The translations under genes were made by a program, and so were the position numbers. Positions 40,781 to 49,151 of a stretch of DNA of 64,000 nucleotides are shown here, one piece after another. The first letter of the stretch is position 1, and every line of letters begins with the position of its first letter. Source of the stretch: Streptomyces sp. DH-12. Lineage in GTDB: Bacteria; Actinomycetota; Actinomycetes; Streptomycetales; Streptomycetaceae. The notes under the pieces were generated by a model, which was not told the origin of the DNA, made no database searches, and was given only the letters and a program-made list of their open reading frames with translations. Where the stretch lies: contig NZ_PPFB01000001.1 of the NCBI RefSeq assembly GCF_002899455.1, positions 7,076,501 to 7,140,500 on the forward strand. The letters run 5' to 3'.

Positions 40781-41581
40781 GTGCGCGAGATCTTGCAGGA
40801 ACGGGCCAGAGCAACCCGCAGATCACTCCTGGAGGCAGCCGCCTGCCTCTTCGCCCAGCACGGCTACGCCGGTACGAGCGTCAACGACATAAGCGCCCGG
40901 TCGGGACGGACCAGCGGATCCGTCTACTTCCACTACGCCAGCAAGGAAGGCATCGCCCAGGCGGTCGTCCGGAACGGATTCGCGACCTGGCCCAGCCTCG
41001 TCCCCCGGTACGACGATCCGAGCGTGCCCCCCTTGGAGCGCCTCGTCGCACTGAGCTACGAGATCGCCCGCGCGCTCGCGGAGGACTCCCTGACGCGTGC
41101 GGGTGCCCGGCTGTGGGCCGAGCGCCACACCATCAACGCGGACCTCCCCGACCCCTTCGTTCTCTGGACGGCCGCGGCCACACGTCTGCTCGCCGAGGCC
41201 CGTGCCGGGGGGTGCCTGGCCGCCGGTGTCCGCCCGGCCGCCGCCGCCCGCACCCTGGTCCGGGCCTTCTACGGGTTCTGCACGCTCACGGAGGCGCTGG
41301 AAGGCCCCACCGCGCTCACCGGCCGCCTCTCCGACTGGTGGAAACTGGTCCTGCCGGCTCTCCAGCGGGACGCGCGGTCCGGCCAGGTCCCGGCGCGGCA
41401 GGGAGCCGTCACACCGGCCGCCGACAGCCGTCCGCCCTCACCCGCACCGCCCCTGTACGGGCACACCGCAGGGGACCGGGGGCCGGCCGCTCGCATGACG
41501 GAACACGAGACGGACCGCACGGTGGCCGACCCCGCCGGTACGGACGGCGACCGGGGGGCGGCGGGGTGCCGCGCAACGTGA
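40781..41581 (+). CDS. TetR-family regulator of the gamma-butyrolactone-receptor (ScbR/ArpA) type
   Basis: A protein of 266 residues. The N-terminus RSLLEAAACLFAQHGYAGTS, then NDISARSGRTSGSVYFHYAS and KEGIAQAVVRNGFA is the ArpA/ScbR-like helix-turn-helix. The C-terminal domain ends DWWKLVLPALQRD as in that family. About 45 extra Pro/Ala-rich residues follow, which most homologues lack. No butyrolactone synthase gene of the AfsA type is nearby, so it is an orphan or pseudo-receptor candidate. The GTG at 40781 is chosen by alignment to the family start; a longer frame reaches 40562. Confidence 0.85.
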   Translation: MREILQERARATRRSLLEAAACLFAQHGYAGTSVNDISARSGRTSGSVYFHYASKEGIAQAVVRNGFATWPSLVPRYDDPSVPPLERLVALSYEIARALAEDSLTRAGARLWAERHTINADLPDPFVLWTAAATRLLAEARAGGCLAAGVRPAAAARTLVRAFYGFCTLTEALEGPTALTGRLSDWWKLVLPALQRDARSGQVPARQGAVTPAADSRPPSPAPPLYGHTAGDRGPAARMTEHETDRTVADPAGTDGDRGAAGCRAT

Positions 41582-41713
41582 CGCCGACGTGAAGCCGGCG
41601 GGACGGCCCGCCCCTGGCACACTCCTTTCCCCCGGCATGTCATCGCACCCCGGACCGGCCGCCGCGGACGACTGAGCGCGGCTCATCAACGCGCCTGCCT
41701 CACCGAGCCCCGC

Positions 41714-42817
41714 TCAGCCGCCGTTCGCGAGCCAGGCCATCGGGTCCGTGTACTGGCCGTCGAGAAGCACCTCGAAGTGGAGATGCGGGCCGGTGGACAA
41801 ACCCGTCGAGCCGGCCAGCCCCACCGCCTGCCCGGTCGACAGGCTCTGACCGGTGCTCACCTGAAGCGCCGACAGATGACTGTAGGTGGTCTGCAGCCGC
41901 TTCCCGTCCACCGTGCCGTGGTCGATCACCACCCGGTACCCGTACGCCGGGGTCATGTCGGCGAACTCCACCACCCCGCCCCAGGCCGCGGACACCTGGA
42001 CCCCCTGCGGCGCGTCGAAGTCGACGCCCGTGTGCAGCTTCGTCACTCCCGTCAGCGGGTGCGCGCGCGAGCCGAACGGTGAGGTGACGTACAGCGTGGC
42101 GACGGGCGCCTGCATCCGCGCGTCGGCGGCCTGGCCGCTTCCCTGCTCGGGGTTGCGCTCGACCAGCGTGCTGTACTGCGGCAGCCGCTTCTTCACCTCG
42201 GCGACGAACAAGCGGGCCGGAGAAGGGACTCCGCCGGCCCTGGCGACCTCGTCCACCCCGACCGCGTACGCGGCGAGCGTGAGCTCGGCGAGATCTCCGT
42301 TCACGGTGCCCTTGGTGCGCAGCCCGGTCATCTGCTTCGACAAGGAGCAGTCCTGCCGCCCCAGGGCCATGATCGCGTCCACCTCGTCGTGCGGCGAGGA
42401 CCTGCCGTTGCCGTCGTCGTCCCGGCCCCACTTCTTCCAGCCGGCGTCCGTGAAACGGGCGACGCCCAGCTCGGACAGGCCGGCGCCGTCGCTCTGCCAT
42501 CCGGACAGCTGGTCGATGTGCGCGGCCAGAAGCGCGGGGGTGACGCCCATGCAGTCAGCCGTCGCCCTGCGCGGCCAAGGGACGTAGGAACCGTCCACGT
42601 TGCTGACGGCGGACTCCGCCTGGCCCGGCGTCCCGTCCTGCGGTACGGCCGCCCCACCGCCGACCAACGAGACGAACGCGAAGACACCGCCGAGCGTCAC
42701 CATGCCCGGCAGCACGATCAGCAGGCAGGCGCCCGGGCCGCGACGCCGACGCGGTGCGGGGGTGGAAGCCCGCGACGGGGGCCGTGGCGCGTCGTCGCCC
42801 TCGGGCACGTTCTGCAT
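41714..42817 (-). CDS. Membrane-anchored M23 peptidase with lytic-transglycosylase-like domain
   Basis: A protein of 367 residues. A cytoplasmic basic start is followed by one helix (CLLIVLPGMVTLGGVFAFVS). Next is a lysozyme-like region (residues about 85-210) with GVTPALLAAHIDQLSGWQSD and EVDAIMALGRQDCSLSKQMT. The last 130 residues are an M23 domain: TSPFGSRAHPLTGVTKLHTG then VDFDAPQG carries the HxxxD zinc ligands, and GPHLHFEVLLDGQ the HLH. It probably cuts peptidoglycan outside the membrane, combining glycan-strand and peptide domains, as in Streptomyces sporulation or growth enzymes. The ATG at 42817 is preferred over upstream in-frame starts. Confidence 0.92.
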   Translation of the reverse strand: MQNVPEGDDAPRPPSRASTPAPRRRRGPGACLLIVLPGMVTLGGVFAFVSLVGGGAAVPQDGTPGQAESAVSNVDGSYVPWPRRATADCMGVTPALLAAHIDQLSGWQSDGAGLSELGVARFTDAGWKKWGRDDDGNGRSSPHDEVDAIMALGRQDCSLSKQMTGLRTKGTVNGDLAELTLAAYAVGVDEVARAGGVPSPARLFVAEVKKRLPQYSTLVERNPEQGSGQAADARMQAPVATLYVTSPFGSRAHPLTGVTKLHTGVDFDAPQGVQVSAAWGGVVEFADMTPAYGYRVVIDHGTVDGKRLQTTYSHLSALQVSTGQSLSTGQAVGLAGSTGLSTGPHLHFEVLLDGQYTDPMAWLANGG

Positions 42818-43305
42818 GGTCTCACTCTCGGCGTCCCGGCCTGTGGGGCACGCCGTGCCTTCCCTGTCCTCAGCCACGGCGGGATACGCCGGTTCACGCG
42901 CACACGCCAGGGGATCCGTGATCGCTGCGACACCGGTCGCAAGGACAGGATCAACTGCCCTATGGGGCACCCTTCGCCACGGGTTTCGGCGCAGCCCGCC
43001 GTCCCCACGGGCAACCCGACGGCCACGGCGCCCGGTCGCCCGAATCGCGACCTGCTGCGTACCGGACCACCGGGCAGCCGGCACCGCCGGCGTCCCGCAC
43101 AGCCGATTCCGCCCGCGGGGGTGCGCCGTCCCCTGCCGTCGCGGACAGTGGAAGACAGGAAAGGAGCGTTCCGTGAGCGGCCGGCCCGGACGGGCCCCGC
43201 GGGGCCGTCCGCCCCATCCGCTGCCGACGGGTGACAGGCGCGGCCCCGAGCCGGCTGCCACCGCGGTGTCCGCTCCGTACGAGGCCACGAGAGGGGCGAA
43301 CCGCC

Positions 43306-43608
43306 ATGGCAGCCACGCCCGTCATGCACCTGCCCGTCATCAGCGAGTGCGCGGCCGAGGGCTGCGCCTACAACCACGACCACACGTGCCGCGCCGCGGC
43401 GATCACCGTGGGGGACCTCGACAGTCCCGTCTGCGACACGTTCACGGGCGCCGACCTGGACGGTGGTGATCCGTCGACCACCGGCAGGGTCGGCGCGTGC
43501 AAGATGGCCGACTGCCGGCACAACTCCGGGCTGGAGTGCCACGCCCCGGCCGTCACCGTCGGCTACGAGCACGAGCAGGTCGACTGCCTCACCTACGCGC
43601 GGAAGTGA
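43306..43608 (+). CDS. DUF1540 protein, two cysteine-rich repeats
   Basis: A protein of 100 residues. Two similar halves each hold the DUF1540 pattern: CAAEGCAYNHDHTCRAAAIT then VCDTF, and CKMADCRHNSGLECHAPAVT then CLTY. Eight conserved cysteines suggest two small metal- or disulfide-bound units. The function of the family is unknown. The ATG at 43306 follows GAGGGGCGA. Confidence 0.9.
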   Translation: MAATPVMHLPVISECAAEGCAYNHDHTCRAAAITVGDLDSPVCDTFTGADLDGGDPSTTGRVGACKMADCRHNSGLECHAPAVTVGYEHEQVDCLTYARK

Positions 43609-43672
43609 GGCACACACGTCGGGCCACGTCAGGCACGTGACGCGCCCCCGGCTGCCCTGAGCGAGGGCGCCT

Positions 43673-44287
43673 TCAGGTGAGCCCCGTCGCCGCGACCGCC
43701 AGGGCGGCGCGCAGGGCGGCCTCCAGGTCCGCCCGGGCGGTCGCCGGGTCGGCCGTGTGCCAGGCGTGGTGCTCCACGGCCGCGCGCAGGGCGGCGTTGA
43801 GCATGGCGGCCTGGACGCTCGGCCGCAGGTCGTCGGCGGGGAGGCCGGCCCGTTCGGCGAGGGCGCGGGCGAAGACGGGTTCCGCCTCGTCGTGGGTCCG
43901 GAGCCAGACCGCGCGGAGGCCGGGCTCGGTCCGGGTCAGCCGCAGCAGGGCGCCGATGTCCGGGCCGGGCAGGACATCGGCGCCGGCCCACAGTGGGTCG
44001 AGCGCCTCTTCGAGGGGCCGGCCGGCGGGCCAGTGCCGTAGCGCGTCGGCGATCGCGTCGATCCCGGTCGCGAGCAGCGGCCGTACGCAGCTCTCCTTGG
44101 ACGGGAAGTAGCGCCAGACCGTGCGTGCCGAGACGCCCACGGCCTGCCCGATCTGCTCGCCCGTCGTGGCGTCGACGCCCTGGGCGAGGAACAGGCCGAC
44201 CGCGGCACGGGCGATCTCCAGCCGGACGGCGGCCTTGCGCTCCTCGGTCAGCGGTGGCCGTCCCGTCCGTCCGCGGGTCGCGGTCAT
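43673..44287 (-). CDS. TetR-family regulator, divergent from an SDR gene
   Basis: A protein of 204 residues. The helix-turn-helix is VDATTGEQIGQAVGVSARTV then WRYFPSKESCVRPLLATG. The C-terminal domain is of the type ending in alternating Ala-rich helices (ALRAAVEHHAWHTAD). The ATG at 44287 has GGGAGG five bases upstream. A perfect 37-bp inverted repeat lies in the 145-bp gap to the divergent SDR at 44433, so the regulator and SDR form a self-contained repressible pair. Confidence 0.93.
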   Translation of the reverse strand: MTATRGRTGRPPLTEERKAAVRLEIARAAVGLFLAQGVDATTGEQIGQAVGVSARTVWRYFPSKESCVRPLLATGIDAIADALRHWPAGRPLEEALDPLWAGADVLPGPDIGALLRLTRTEPGLRAVWLRTHDEAEPVFARALAERAGLPADDLRPSVQAAMLNAALRAAVEHHAWHTADPATARADLEAALRAALAVAATGLT

Positions 44288-44335
44288 CCGCGCCTCCCCT
44301 CCGACGACGGTCAGTGATGTCCCCGGTATTCTTGC

Positions 44336-44372
44336 CCACCACTTTATGTCACTCAGAGACATAAAGTGGTGG
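44336..44372. promoter_or_regulatory. 37-bp perfect inverted-repeat operator
   Basis: CCACCACTTTATGTC (44336-44350) and GACATAAAGTGGTGG (44358-44372) are perfect 15-base complements around ACTCAGA. It lies between divergent TetR and SDR genes and is AT-richer than its surroundings. One end is 48 bp from the regulator start. Full symmetry over 15 bases suggests it can bind two dimers. Confidence 0.8.
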
Positions 44373-44432
44373 AGTCATCGGCACGGCGCGAGCGGAGTCC
44401 GCCGCGCCGGCCTTTTACGGACGGAGTACTGG

Positions 44433-45194
44433 ATGACCGACGGTGTGAACGGACGCAGCGTGATCGTCACCGGGGCGGGGTCGGGCATAGGCCGTGCGGC
44501 CGCGCTCGCCTTCGCCGCGCAGGACGACCGCGTCGTGGTCGCCGACCTCAACGCCGAGGGGGCCGGTGCGGTCGTCGCGGAGATCGAGGCGGCGGGCGGC
44601 ACCGCCGTGGCCGTCACGGGCGACCTGAGCGAGCGGGCCGTCGTGGACCGGGTGACGGCGACGGCCGTGGACCGGTTCGGCGGCGTGGACGTCCTGGTGA
44701 ACAATGCCGGGATCATGGACAGCATGTCGGCCCTGGCCGACGTGAGCGACGCCGAGTGGGAGCGGGTCGTCCGCGTCAACCTGACGGCCCCCTTCCTCCT
44801 CACCCGCGCCGTGCTGCCGCACATGCTGGCCGCGGGCCGCGGTGTCGTCGTCAACACCGCCTCCGAGGCCGCTCTGCGCGGCAGCGCGGCGGGGGCCGCG
44901 TACACGGCCTCCAAGCACGGCGTGGTCGGGCTGACGAAGTCCCTCGCGGTGATGTACCGGAAGAACGGCATCCGGGCGAACGCCGTGTGCCCCGGCGGGA
45001 CCGCGACCGCCATCACCGTGGACGCCGACCCGGCCGCCCACGGTCCGGCCGCGCTCGGCCCCCACTTCGCCAACCTCGGCCGGGTGTCGCAGCCGGAGGA
45101 GCAGGCGGCGGCGATCCTGTTCCTCGCCTCCGACGCCGCGAGCAACATCAACGGCGCGATCCTGCCCGTCGACGACGGGTGGTCCGCCGTCTGA
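44433..45194 (+). CDS. SDR-family oxidoreductase (classical, glucose-dehydrogenase-like)
   Basis: A protein of 253 residues. The coenzyme motif is VTGAGSGIGRAAALAFA and NNAG is at the fourth strand. The active site is Ser in VNTASEAALRG and Tyr-Lys in AAYTASKHGVVG. The ending GAILPVDDGWSAV is typical of classical 250-residue SDRs. AspArg-type residues after the second strand suggest NAD. The substrate is unknown. GGAG precedes the ATG at 44433. It is probably repressed by the divergent TetR protein. Confidence 0.94.
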   Translation: MTDGVNGRSVIVTGAGSGIGRAAALAFAAQDDRVVVADLNAEGAGAVVAEIEAAGGTAVAVTGDLSERAVVDRVTATAVDRFGGVDVLVNNAGIMDSMSALADVSDAEWERVVRVNLTAPFLLTRAVLPHMLAAGRGVVVNTASEAALRGSAAGAAYTASKHGVVGLTKSLAVMYRKNGIRANAVCPGGTATAITVDADPAAHGPAALGPHFANLGRVSQPEEQAAAILFLASDAASNINGAILPVDDGWSAV

Positions 45195-45220
45195 CACCAC
45201 GCAGCCGAGGTCCGGCGTCC

Positions 45221-45262
45221 GGTCCGCCGGCGGTGTCGCGGCCGCCCCGCCGCCGGCGGACC
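45221..45262. terminator. Bidirectional terminator between SDR and BVMO genes
   Basis: GGTCCGCCGGCGG at 45221-45233 and CCGCCGGCGGACC at 45250-45262 are perfect 13-base complements with a 16-base loop, in the gap between convergent genes. Confidence 0.78.
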
Positions 45263-45280
45263 GGAGCCCGGCACGAAGCC

Positions 45281-47083
45281 CTACCGGGCCGGACGCGCCG
45301 GCTGGAGGATCGTGTCCATGGACTCCTCGCGCCACCGCGCGAGCAGTCCGTGGAAGGCGAACGCGCCGTGCGGATAGGCGGTGGGCCCGTTCGGCCGGCC
45401 GCGTCCCTCGGCGTTGTAGTAACCGGGGGTGCACTCGGCGTGGAACCACGCGTGGTCGGGGGCGTCCTTCGCCAGGACGGCGATCCAGGCGTCCTCGGCC
45501 TCGCGGGACGGTTCGATCAGGGCGCCCTTCGCCTCCGCGGCCGCGACGAGTGCGGCGGCATGGACGGCGTGTTCGTCCAGGACGTGGGTGAAATTGACGC
45601 TGGGGGCGCTCTGCACCCCGCCCAGTTGGATCAGGTTGGGGAACCCGTTGCTGGTGAAGCCGTGCAGGGTGCGTGGCCCTCGCGCGGCCCACGCCTCCTG
45701 CAGCCGGGCGCCGCCCCGGCCGTGCACGGGCAGCCGGCCGGAGAGGACGCCGGAGACCCCGGCGGAGAAACCCGTGGCGAAGATCAGGCAGTCGAGTTCG
45801 TACTCGGTGCCGCCGACCACGACGCCGCGCTCGGTCATGCGCTCGATGCCGTGGGTGTCGGCGGTGTCGACGAGGGTGACGTTGTCGCGGTTGAACGCCT
45901 CGAGGTAGAGATCGGAGAAGGTGGGGCGCTTGCAGGCATAGCGGTACCAGGGCTTGAGCTTCTCCGCCGTGTCCGGATCGGTGACGACCGCGTCGACGCG
46001 GGCGCGGATCTCGTTCATCTTGGCGGCGTCCGCGACCTCGTAGGCGGCCTCGGACGCGGCACGATCGCCCTGGCGGCGGAAGCTCGGCAGCAGTTTCTCC
46101 AGGAGCCCGGCGGACGACGTCCACCGGTCCGCGACGAGGTCCTCCTCGGCGCTCTCGCCGGAGACGATGCGCAGGAAGTTGTCGCGTCGCTCGCGGGCCC
46201 AGCCGTGACGGTCGGCGCCGACGTCACCGGCGGTGGTGCGGCGGTTGGCGCGCACGTCCACGGTGGAGGGAGTGCGCTGGAAGACGTAGAGGTGTCCCGC
46301 GTCCTCGGCCAGCACCGGGACGACCTGGATGCCGGTGGCGCCGGTGCCGACGACGCCCACGCGTTTGTCCGCGAGACCGGTGAGACCGCCGTCCGGGGTG
46401 CCGCCGGTGTAGCCGTAGTCCCACCGTGAGGTGTGGAAGGTGTGCCCCTGGAACGTCTCGATGCCGGGGATGCCGGGAAGCTTCAGCTCGGTCAGGGTGC
46501 CGGTGGCGGTGACGACATATGTCGCCCGGAACTCGTCGCCCCGGTCGGTCGAGACGGTCCACGCCTCCGACGCCTCGTCCCAGACCAGCGAGGTGACCGA
46601 CGTCGAGAACAGGGCGTCGGCGTAGAGGCCGAACTTCTCCGCCGTCCGCATCGCGTGCCGGCGGATCTCCTCACCCGGCGCGTACTTCCACTCGGGCACG
46701 TAACCGGTCTCGTCGAGCATCGGCAGATACACGTGTGACTCGATGTCGCAGTGGATGCCCGGGTAGCGGTTCCAGTACCACGTGCCCCCGAAGTCGCCTC
46801 CCTTGTCGATCACACGGATACGCTCGATGCCCTGCTGGCGCAGGCGGGCCCCTGCGAGGATGCCGCCGAACCCGCCGCCGACGATCGCGACGTCCACCCG
46901 GTCCCGCACTGCTTCACGTCCGACCGGCTCCGTGTAGGGGTCGGCGGCGTAGTAGCCGAACTCGGCGTCGGCGCCGACGTACTGCCGGGGTCCGTCGGGG
47001 CGCACGCGGCGTTCCCGCTCGATCCGGTAGCGCTCCCTCAGTTCGGCCAGTGCCTCGGGTGTCGGCGTCTGTGAATGATCCAT
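45281..47083 (-). CDS. Baeyer-Villiger-type flavin monooxygenase
   Basis: A protein of 600 residues. The FAD motif is AIVGGGFGGILAGARL (about 70-85), and the NADPH motif is VGVVGTGATGIQVVPVL. Between them is FQGHTFHTSRWDY, the BVMO fingerprint FxGxxxHxxxWD. The family inserts oxygen next to a carbonyl, turning ketones into esters or lactones. The extended N-terminus and C-terminus match the cyclododecanone- or steroid-type BVMO branch. It is divergent from an SMP-30-like gene, across a promoter with a perfect 22-bp dyad; a lactone-forming enzyme facing a lactonase-like protein is suggestive. Confidence 0.94.
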   Translation of the reverse strand: MDHSQTPTPEALAELRERYRIERERRVRPDGPRQYVGADAEFGYYAADPYTEPVGREAVRDRVDVAIVGGGFGGILAGARLRQQGIERIRVIDKGGDFGGTWYWNRYPGIHCDIESHVYLPMLDETGYVPEWKYAPGEEIRRHAMRTAEKFGLYADALFSTSVTSLVWDEASEAWTVSTDRGDEFRATYVVTATGTLTELKLPGIPGIETFQGHTFHTSRWDYGYTGGTPDGGLTGLADKRVGVVGTGATGIQVVPVLAEDAGHLYVFQRTPSTVDVRANRRTTAGDVGADRHGWARERRDNFLRIVSGESAEEDLVADRWTSSAGLLEKLLPSFRRQGDRAASEAAYEVADAAKMNEIRARVDAVVTDPDTAEKLKPWYRYACKRPTFSDLYLEAFNRDNVTLVDTADTHGIERMTERGVVVGGTEYELDCLIFATGFSAGVSGVLSGRLPVHGRGGARLQEAWAARGPRTLHGFTSNGFPNLIQLGGVQSAPSVNFTHVLDEHAVHAAALVAAAEAKGALIEPSREAEDAWIAVLAKDAPDHAWFHAECTPGYYNAEGRGRPNGPTAYPHGAFAFHGLLARWREESMDTILQPARPAR

Positions 47084-47184
47084 GTGGGGGGCCTGTTCCT
47101 TCCGGTCATCTGCCAGGAAGCCACTGTGTCCGCAACTCGACGCATCGCCTGAGGACTTGAGCGGCCATGCCGTACGGTAACAAG

Positions 47185-47206
47185 AACCGGACAACACTGT
47201 CCGGTT
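47185..47206. promoter_or_regulatory. 22-bp perfect inverted repeat, AACCGGACA-N4-TGTCCGGTT
   Basis: Nine-base perfect arms around ACAC lie between the divergent BVMO and SMP-30-like genes, 48 bp before the latter. It is a strong TetR-type operator. The nearest candidate regulator is the TetR gene at 48290-48853. Confidence 0.78.
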
Positions 47207-47253
47207 GGTGGAAGGTTGCTTCCGCATACTTTCGGACAGGAAGAGTGATCCCT

Positions 47254-48273
47254 ATGCGACGACTCCCGCTCCGGCCGCTCGCCGGACTGGCCGCGACCGG
47301 ACTGGCCCTGACCGGGTGCGGTACGCAGACGGCCGGCGCCCCGAAGGAGCCGGGCGGCGCCGGAGAGGGACGGACCATCCGCGCACAGCAGGTGATGCGC
47401 CTGACGGAGGCGCACGAGCGGACCGGGATGACCCTGCTGGAGGGGCCGGTCTTCGACGAGGACGGCACGCTGCTCGTCGTCGACGTCACCGCCCCGCCCG
47501 GCGCGCCGAAGGTGCTGCGCGTCGATGTCCGGAAGAAGACGTCCCGGCCGGTCCACACCGACGACCGCGGCGCCTACACCTCGGCCCAGTTCAGCCCGTA
47601 CGACGGGCGGATCTACCTGACCGACTTCGCGCACGGCGACATCGTGAGCCTCGACCCGGACGGCGGTGACCCGCGGACCTTCTTCTCCGGCGACGTCGAC
47701 GGCGCGCCGATGAACCCCGACGACCTGGCCTTCGACCGGGAGGGCAACCTGTACGTCAGCGACTCGCGCGGCATGTCCGAAGGCGAGGCGAGGGGACGCG
47801 TGGTACGGATCGACCGCACCGGCCGTGACGCCACCGTCCTGGCCGACGGCCTCGCCGCGCCGAACGGCATCTCCTTCGACGCGGACCACCGCGGGCTGTG
47901 GTTCAGCGAGCTGACACAGAACCGCGTCTCCTACCTCCTCCTCGACGCGGAGGGCTCCGTGTCCTCACGGCACACCGCCATCCGGGTCGACGGCGGGACC
48001 GCGCAGACCGACTCGATCGCGGTGGACGCGGCCGGCAACCTCTACCAAGGCCTGCACGGGAGGCCGGCGATGGCGGTCTACAGCAAGCACGGCGAACGGC
48101 TGGCGACCGTCGAAGTCCCGGCCCGCGCCGCCGACGGACTGGAGTCGGCGACCAACGTGGCCATCGCTCCCGGCGGGACCCGGGCCCACATGACCGTCAG
48201 CGGACCCGCCGGCGGCTACCTGTACGCCTTCGACGCGCTGGCCGAGGGGGTACGGCAGTCCAACGGCGGCTGA
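47254..48273 (+). CDS. SMP-30/gluconolactonase-like lipoprotein
   Basis: A protein of 339 residues. The signal peptide ends in the lipobox LALTGC, so it is a lipoprotein. The mature part has beta-propeller blades such as LLEGPVFDEDGTLLVVDVT, then NPDDLAFDREGNLYVSDSRG and LAAPNGISFDADHRGLWFSE. The Glu and Asn/Asp residues match the metal site of SMP-30/gluconolactonase proteins. It may hydrolyse lactones at the cell surface. The ATG at 47254 follows AGGAAGAG. It is divergent from the BVMO and shares its promoter region. Confidence 0.92.
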   Translation: MRRLPLRPLAGLAATGLALTGCGTQTAGAPKEPGGAGEGRTIRAQQVMRLTEAHERTGMTLLEGPVFDEDGTLLVVDVTAPPGAPKVLRVDVRKKTSRPVHTDDRGAYTSAQFSPYDGRIYLTDFAHGDIVSLDPDGGDPRTFFSGDVDGAPMNPDDLAFDREGNLYVSDSRGMSEGEARGRVVRIDRTGRDATVLADGLAAPNGISFDADHRGLWFSELTQNRVSYLLLDAEGSVSSRHTAIRVDGGTAQTDSIAVDAAGNLYQGLHGRPAMAVYSKHGERLATVEVPARAADGLESATNVAIAPGGTRAHMTVSGPAGGYLYAFDALAEGVRQSNGG

Positions 48274-48289
48274 CGGCCGCCGTCCGCTC

Positions 48290-48853
48290 TCACACCGCGA
48301 CGGACCGTGCCGGTCCCACCTCGACACCGAGCAGTCTCCAGGCCGCCCGCGCCCGGCGCTCCCGGTACTCGCGGGTGGGCCCGGTGACGGCCCCGGAGAC
48401 CATGGCGACGGCGATCATCAGGTCGTCGGGCTCCGAAGCGAGCGGATGGTCCTGGGGCAGCAGCGTGCGCAACGCCCGCTCGACCCGCCGGGACAGCGCC
48501 ACGGCGTACGCGGGGACAGCGTCCGTGCTGTCGGTGTGCAGGATGCTGATGAAGGCCGCCGACTCCGTCAGCTGCCAGGTGATGACACCGAGGAGTCCGG
48601 CCAGATCCGTCTCCTGGGCCGCCCTCTCGATCTGCCGGACGTTCTCCTCCAGGACCGCGGCCGCCAGGGCCGCCCGATCGGGGAAATGCCGGTACAGCAC
48701 ACCCTGCCCGACCCCGGCCCGCCGTGCGATCGCCGACAGTGGGACGTCCAGCCCGTGCTCCGCGTAGATCTCCCGGGCGGCGGCGATGAGAGCCGCCCGG
48801 TTGCGGGCAGCGGCCTTGGGGCCCCCGCTCGCGGGCCTCCGTGCGTCGGACAT
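48290..48853 (-). CDS. TetR-family regulator, probably of the BVMO/SMP-30 pair
   Basis: A protein of 187 residues. The N-terminus NRAALIAAAREIYAEHGLDV and then LSAIARRAGVGQGVLYRHFP with DRAAL is a TetR helix-turn-helix. The C-terminal domain resembles the AcrR/TetR class ending with ARAAWRLLGVEVGP. The ATG at 48853 is used; an in-frame GTG at 48868 would add five residues. It is convergent with the SMP-30 gene. Because it is the nearest TetR, it is the leading candidate to bind the dyad at 47185. Confidence 0.9.
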   Translation of the reverse strand: MSDARRPASGGPKAAARNRAALIAAAREIYAEHGLDVPLSAIARRAGVGQGVLYRHFPDRAALAAAVLEENVRQIERAAQETDLAGLLGVITWQLTESAAFISILHTDSTDAVPAYAVALSRRVERALRTLLPQDHPLASEPDDLMIAVAMVSGAVTGPTREYRERRARAAWRLLGVEVGPARSVAV

Positions 48854-49151
48854 GGGTTGCTGCGTCACCCCGTGAGAGTAACCGGGACCTTGCTCCCGTC
48901 CGGGGCGAGGAGCGAGGCGGTGGCCCCAGGCGCGTCGCGCCGTCTCGGGAACCGTCCGTCGGGCACGTGGGCGAGGCGGTGAAGAGGCTGCGCGGCCGAC
49001 GCGGTTCACGGCCCGGTCGGCGGCGTCCACGTCGGTGCGGGGCGGCCGGCGGCGCGTGCGTCCCCGCGGGCCTTCGGCCCGCCGTAGGCCCCGGCGTGAG
49101 GCCCACGCCCCGGAACCGCGCACTCCTGTCCCCGGCACTACACTTGCGTCA

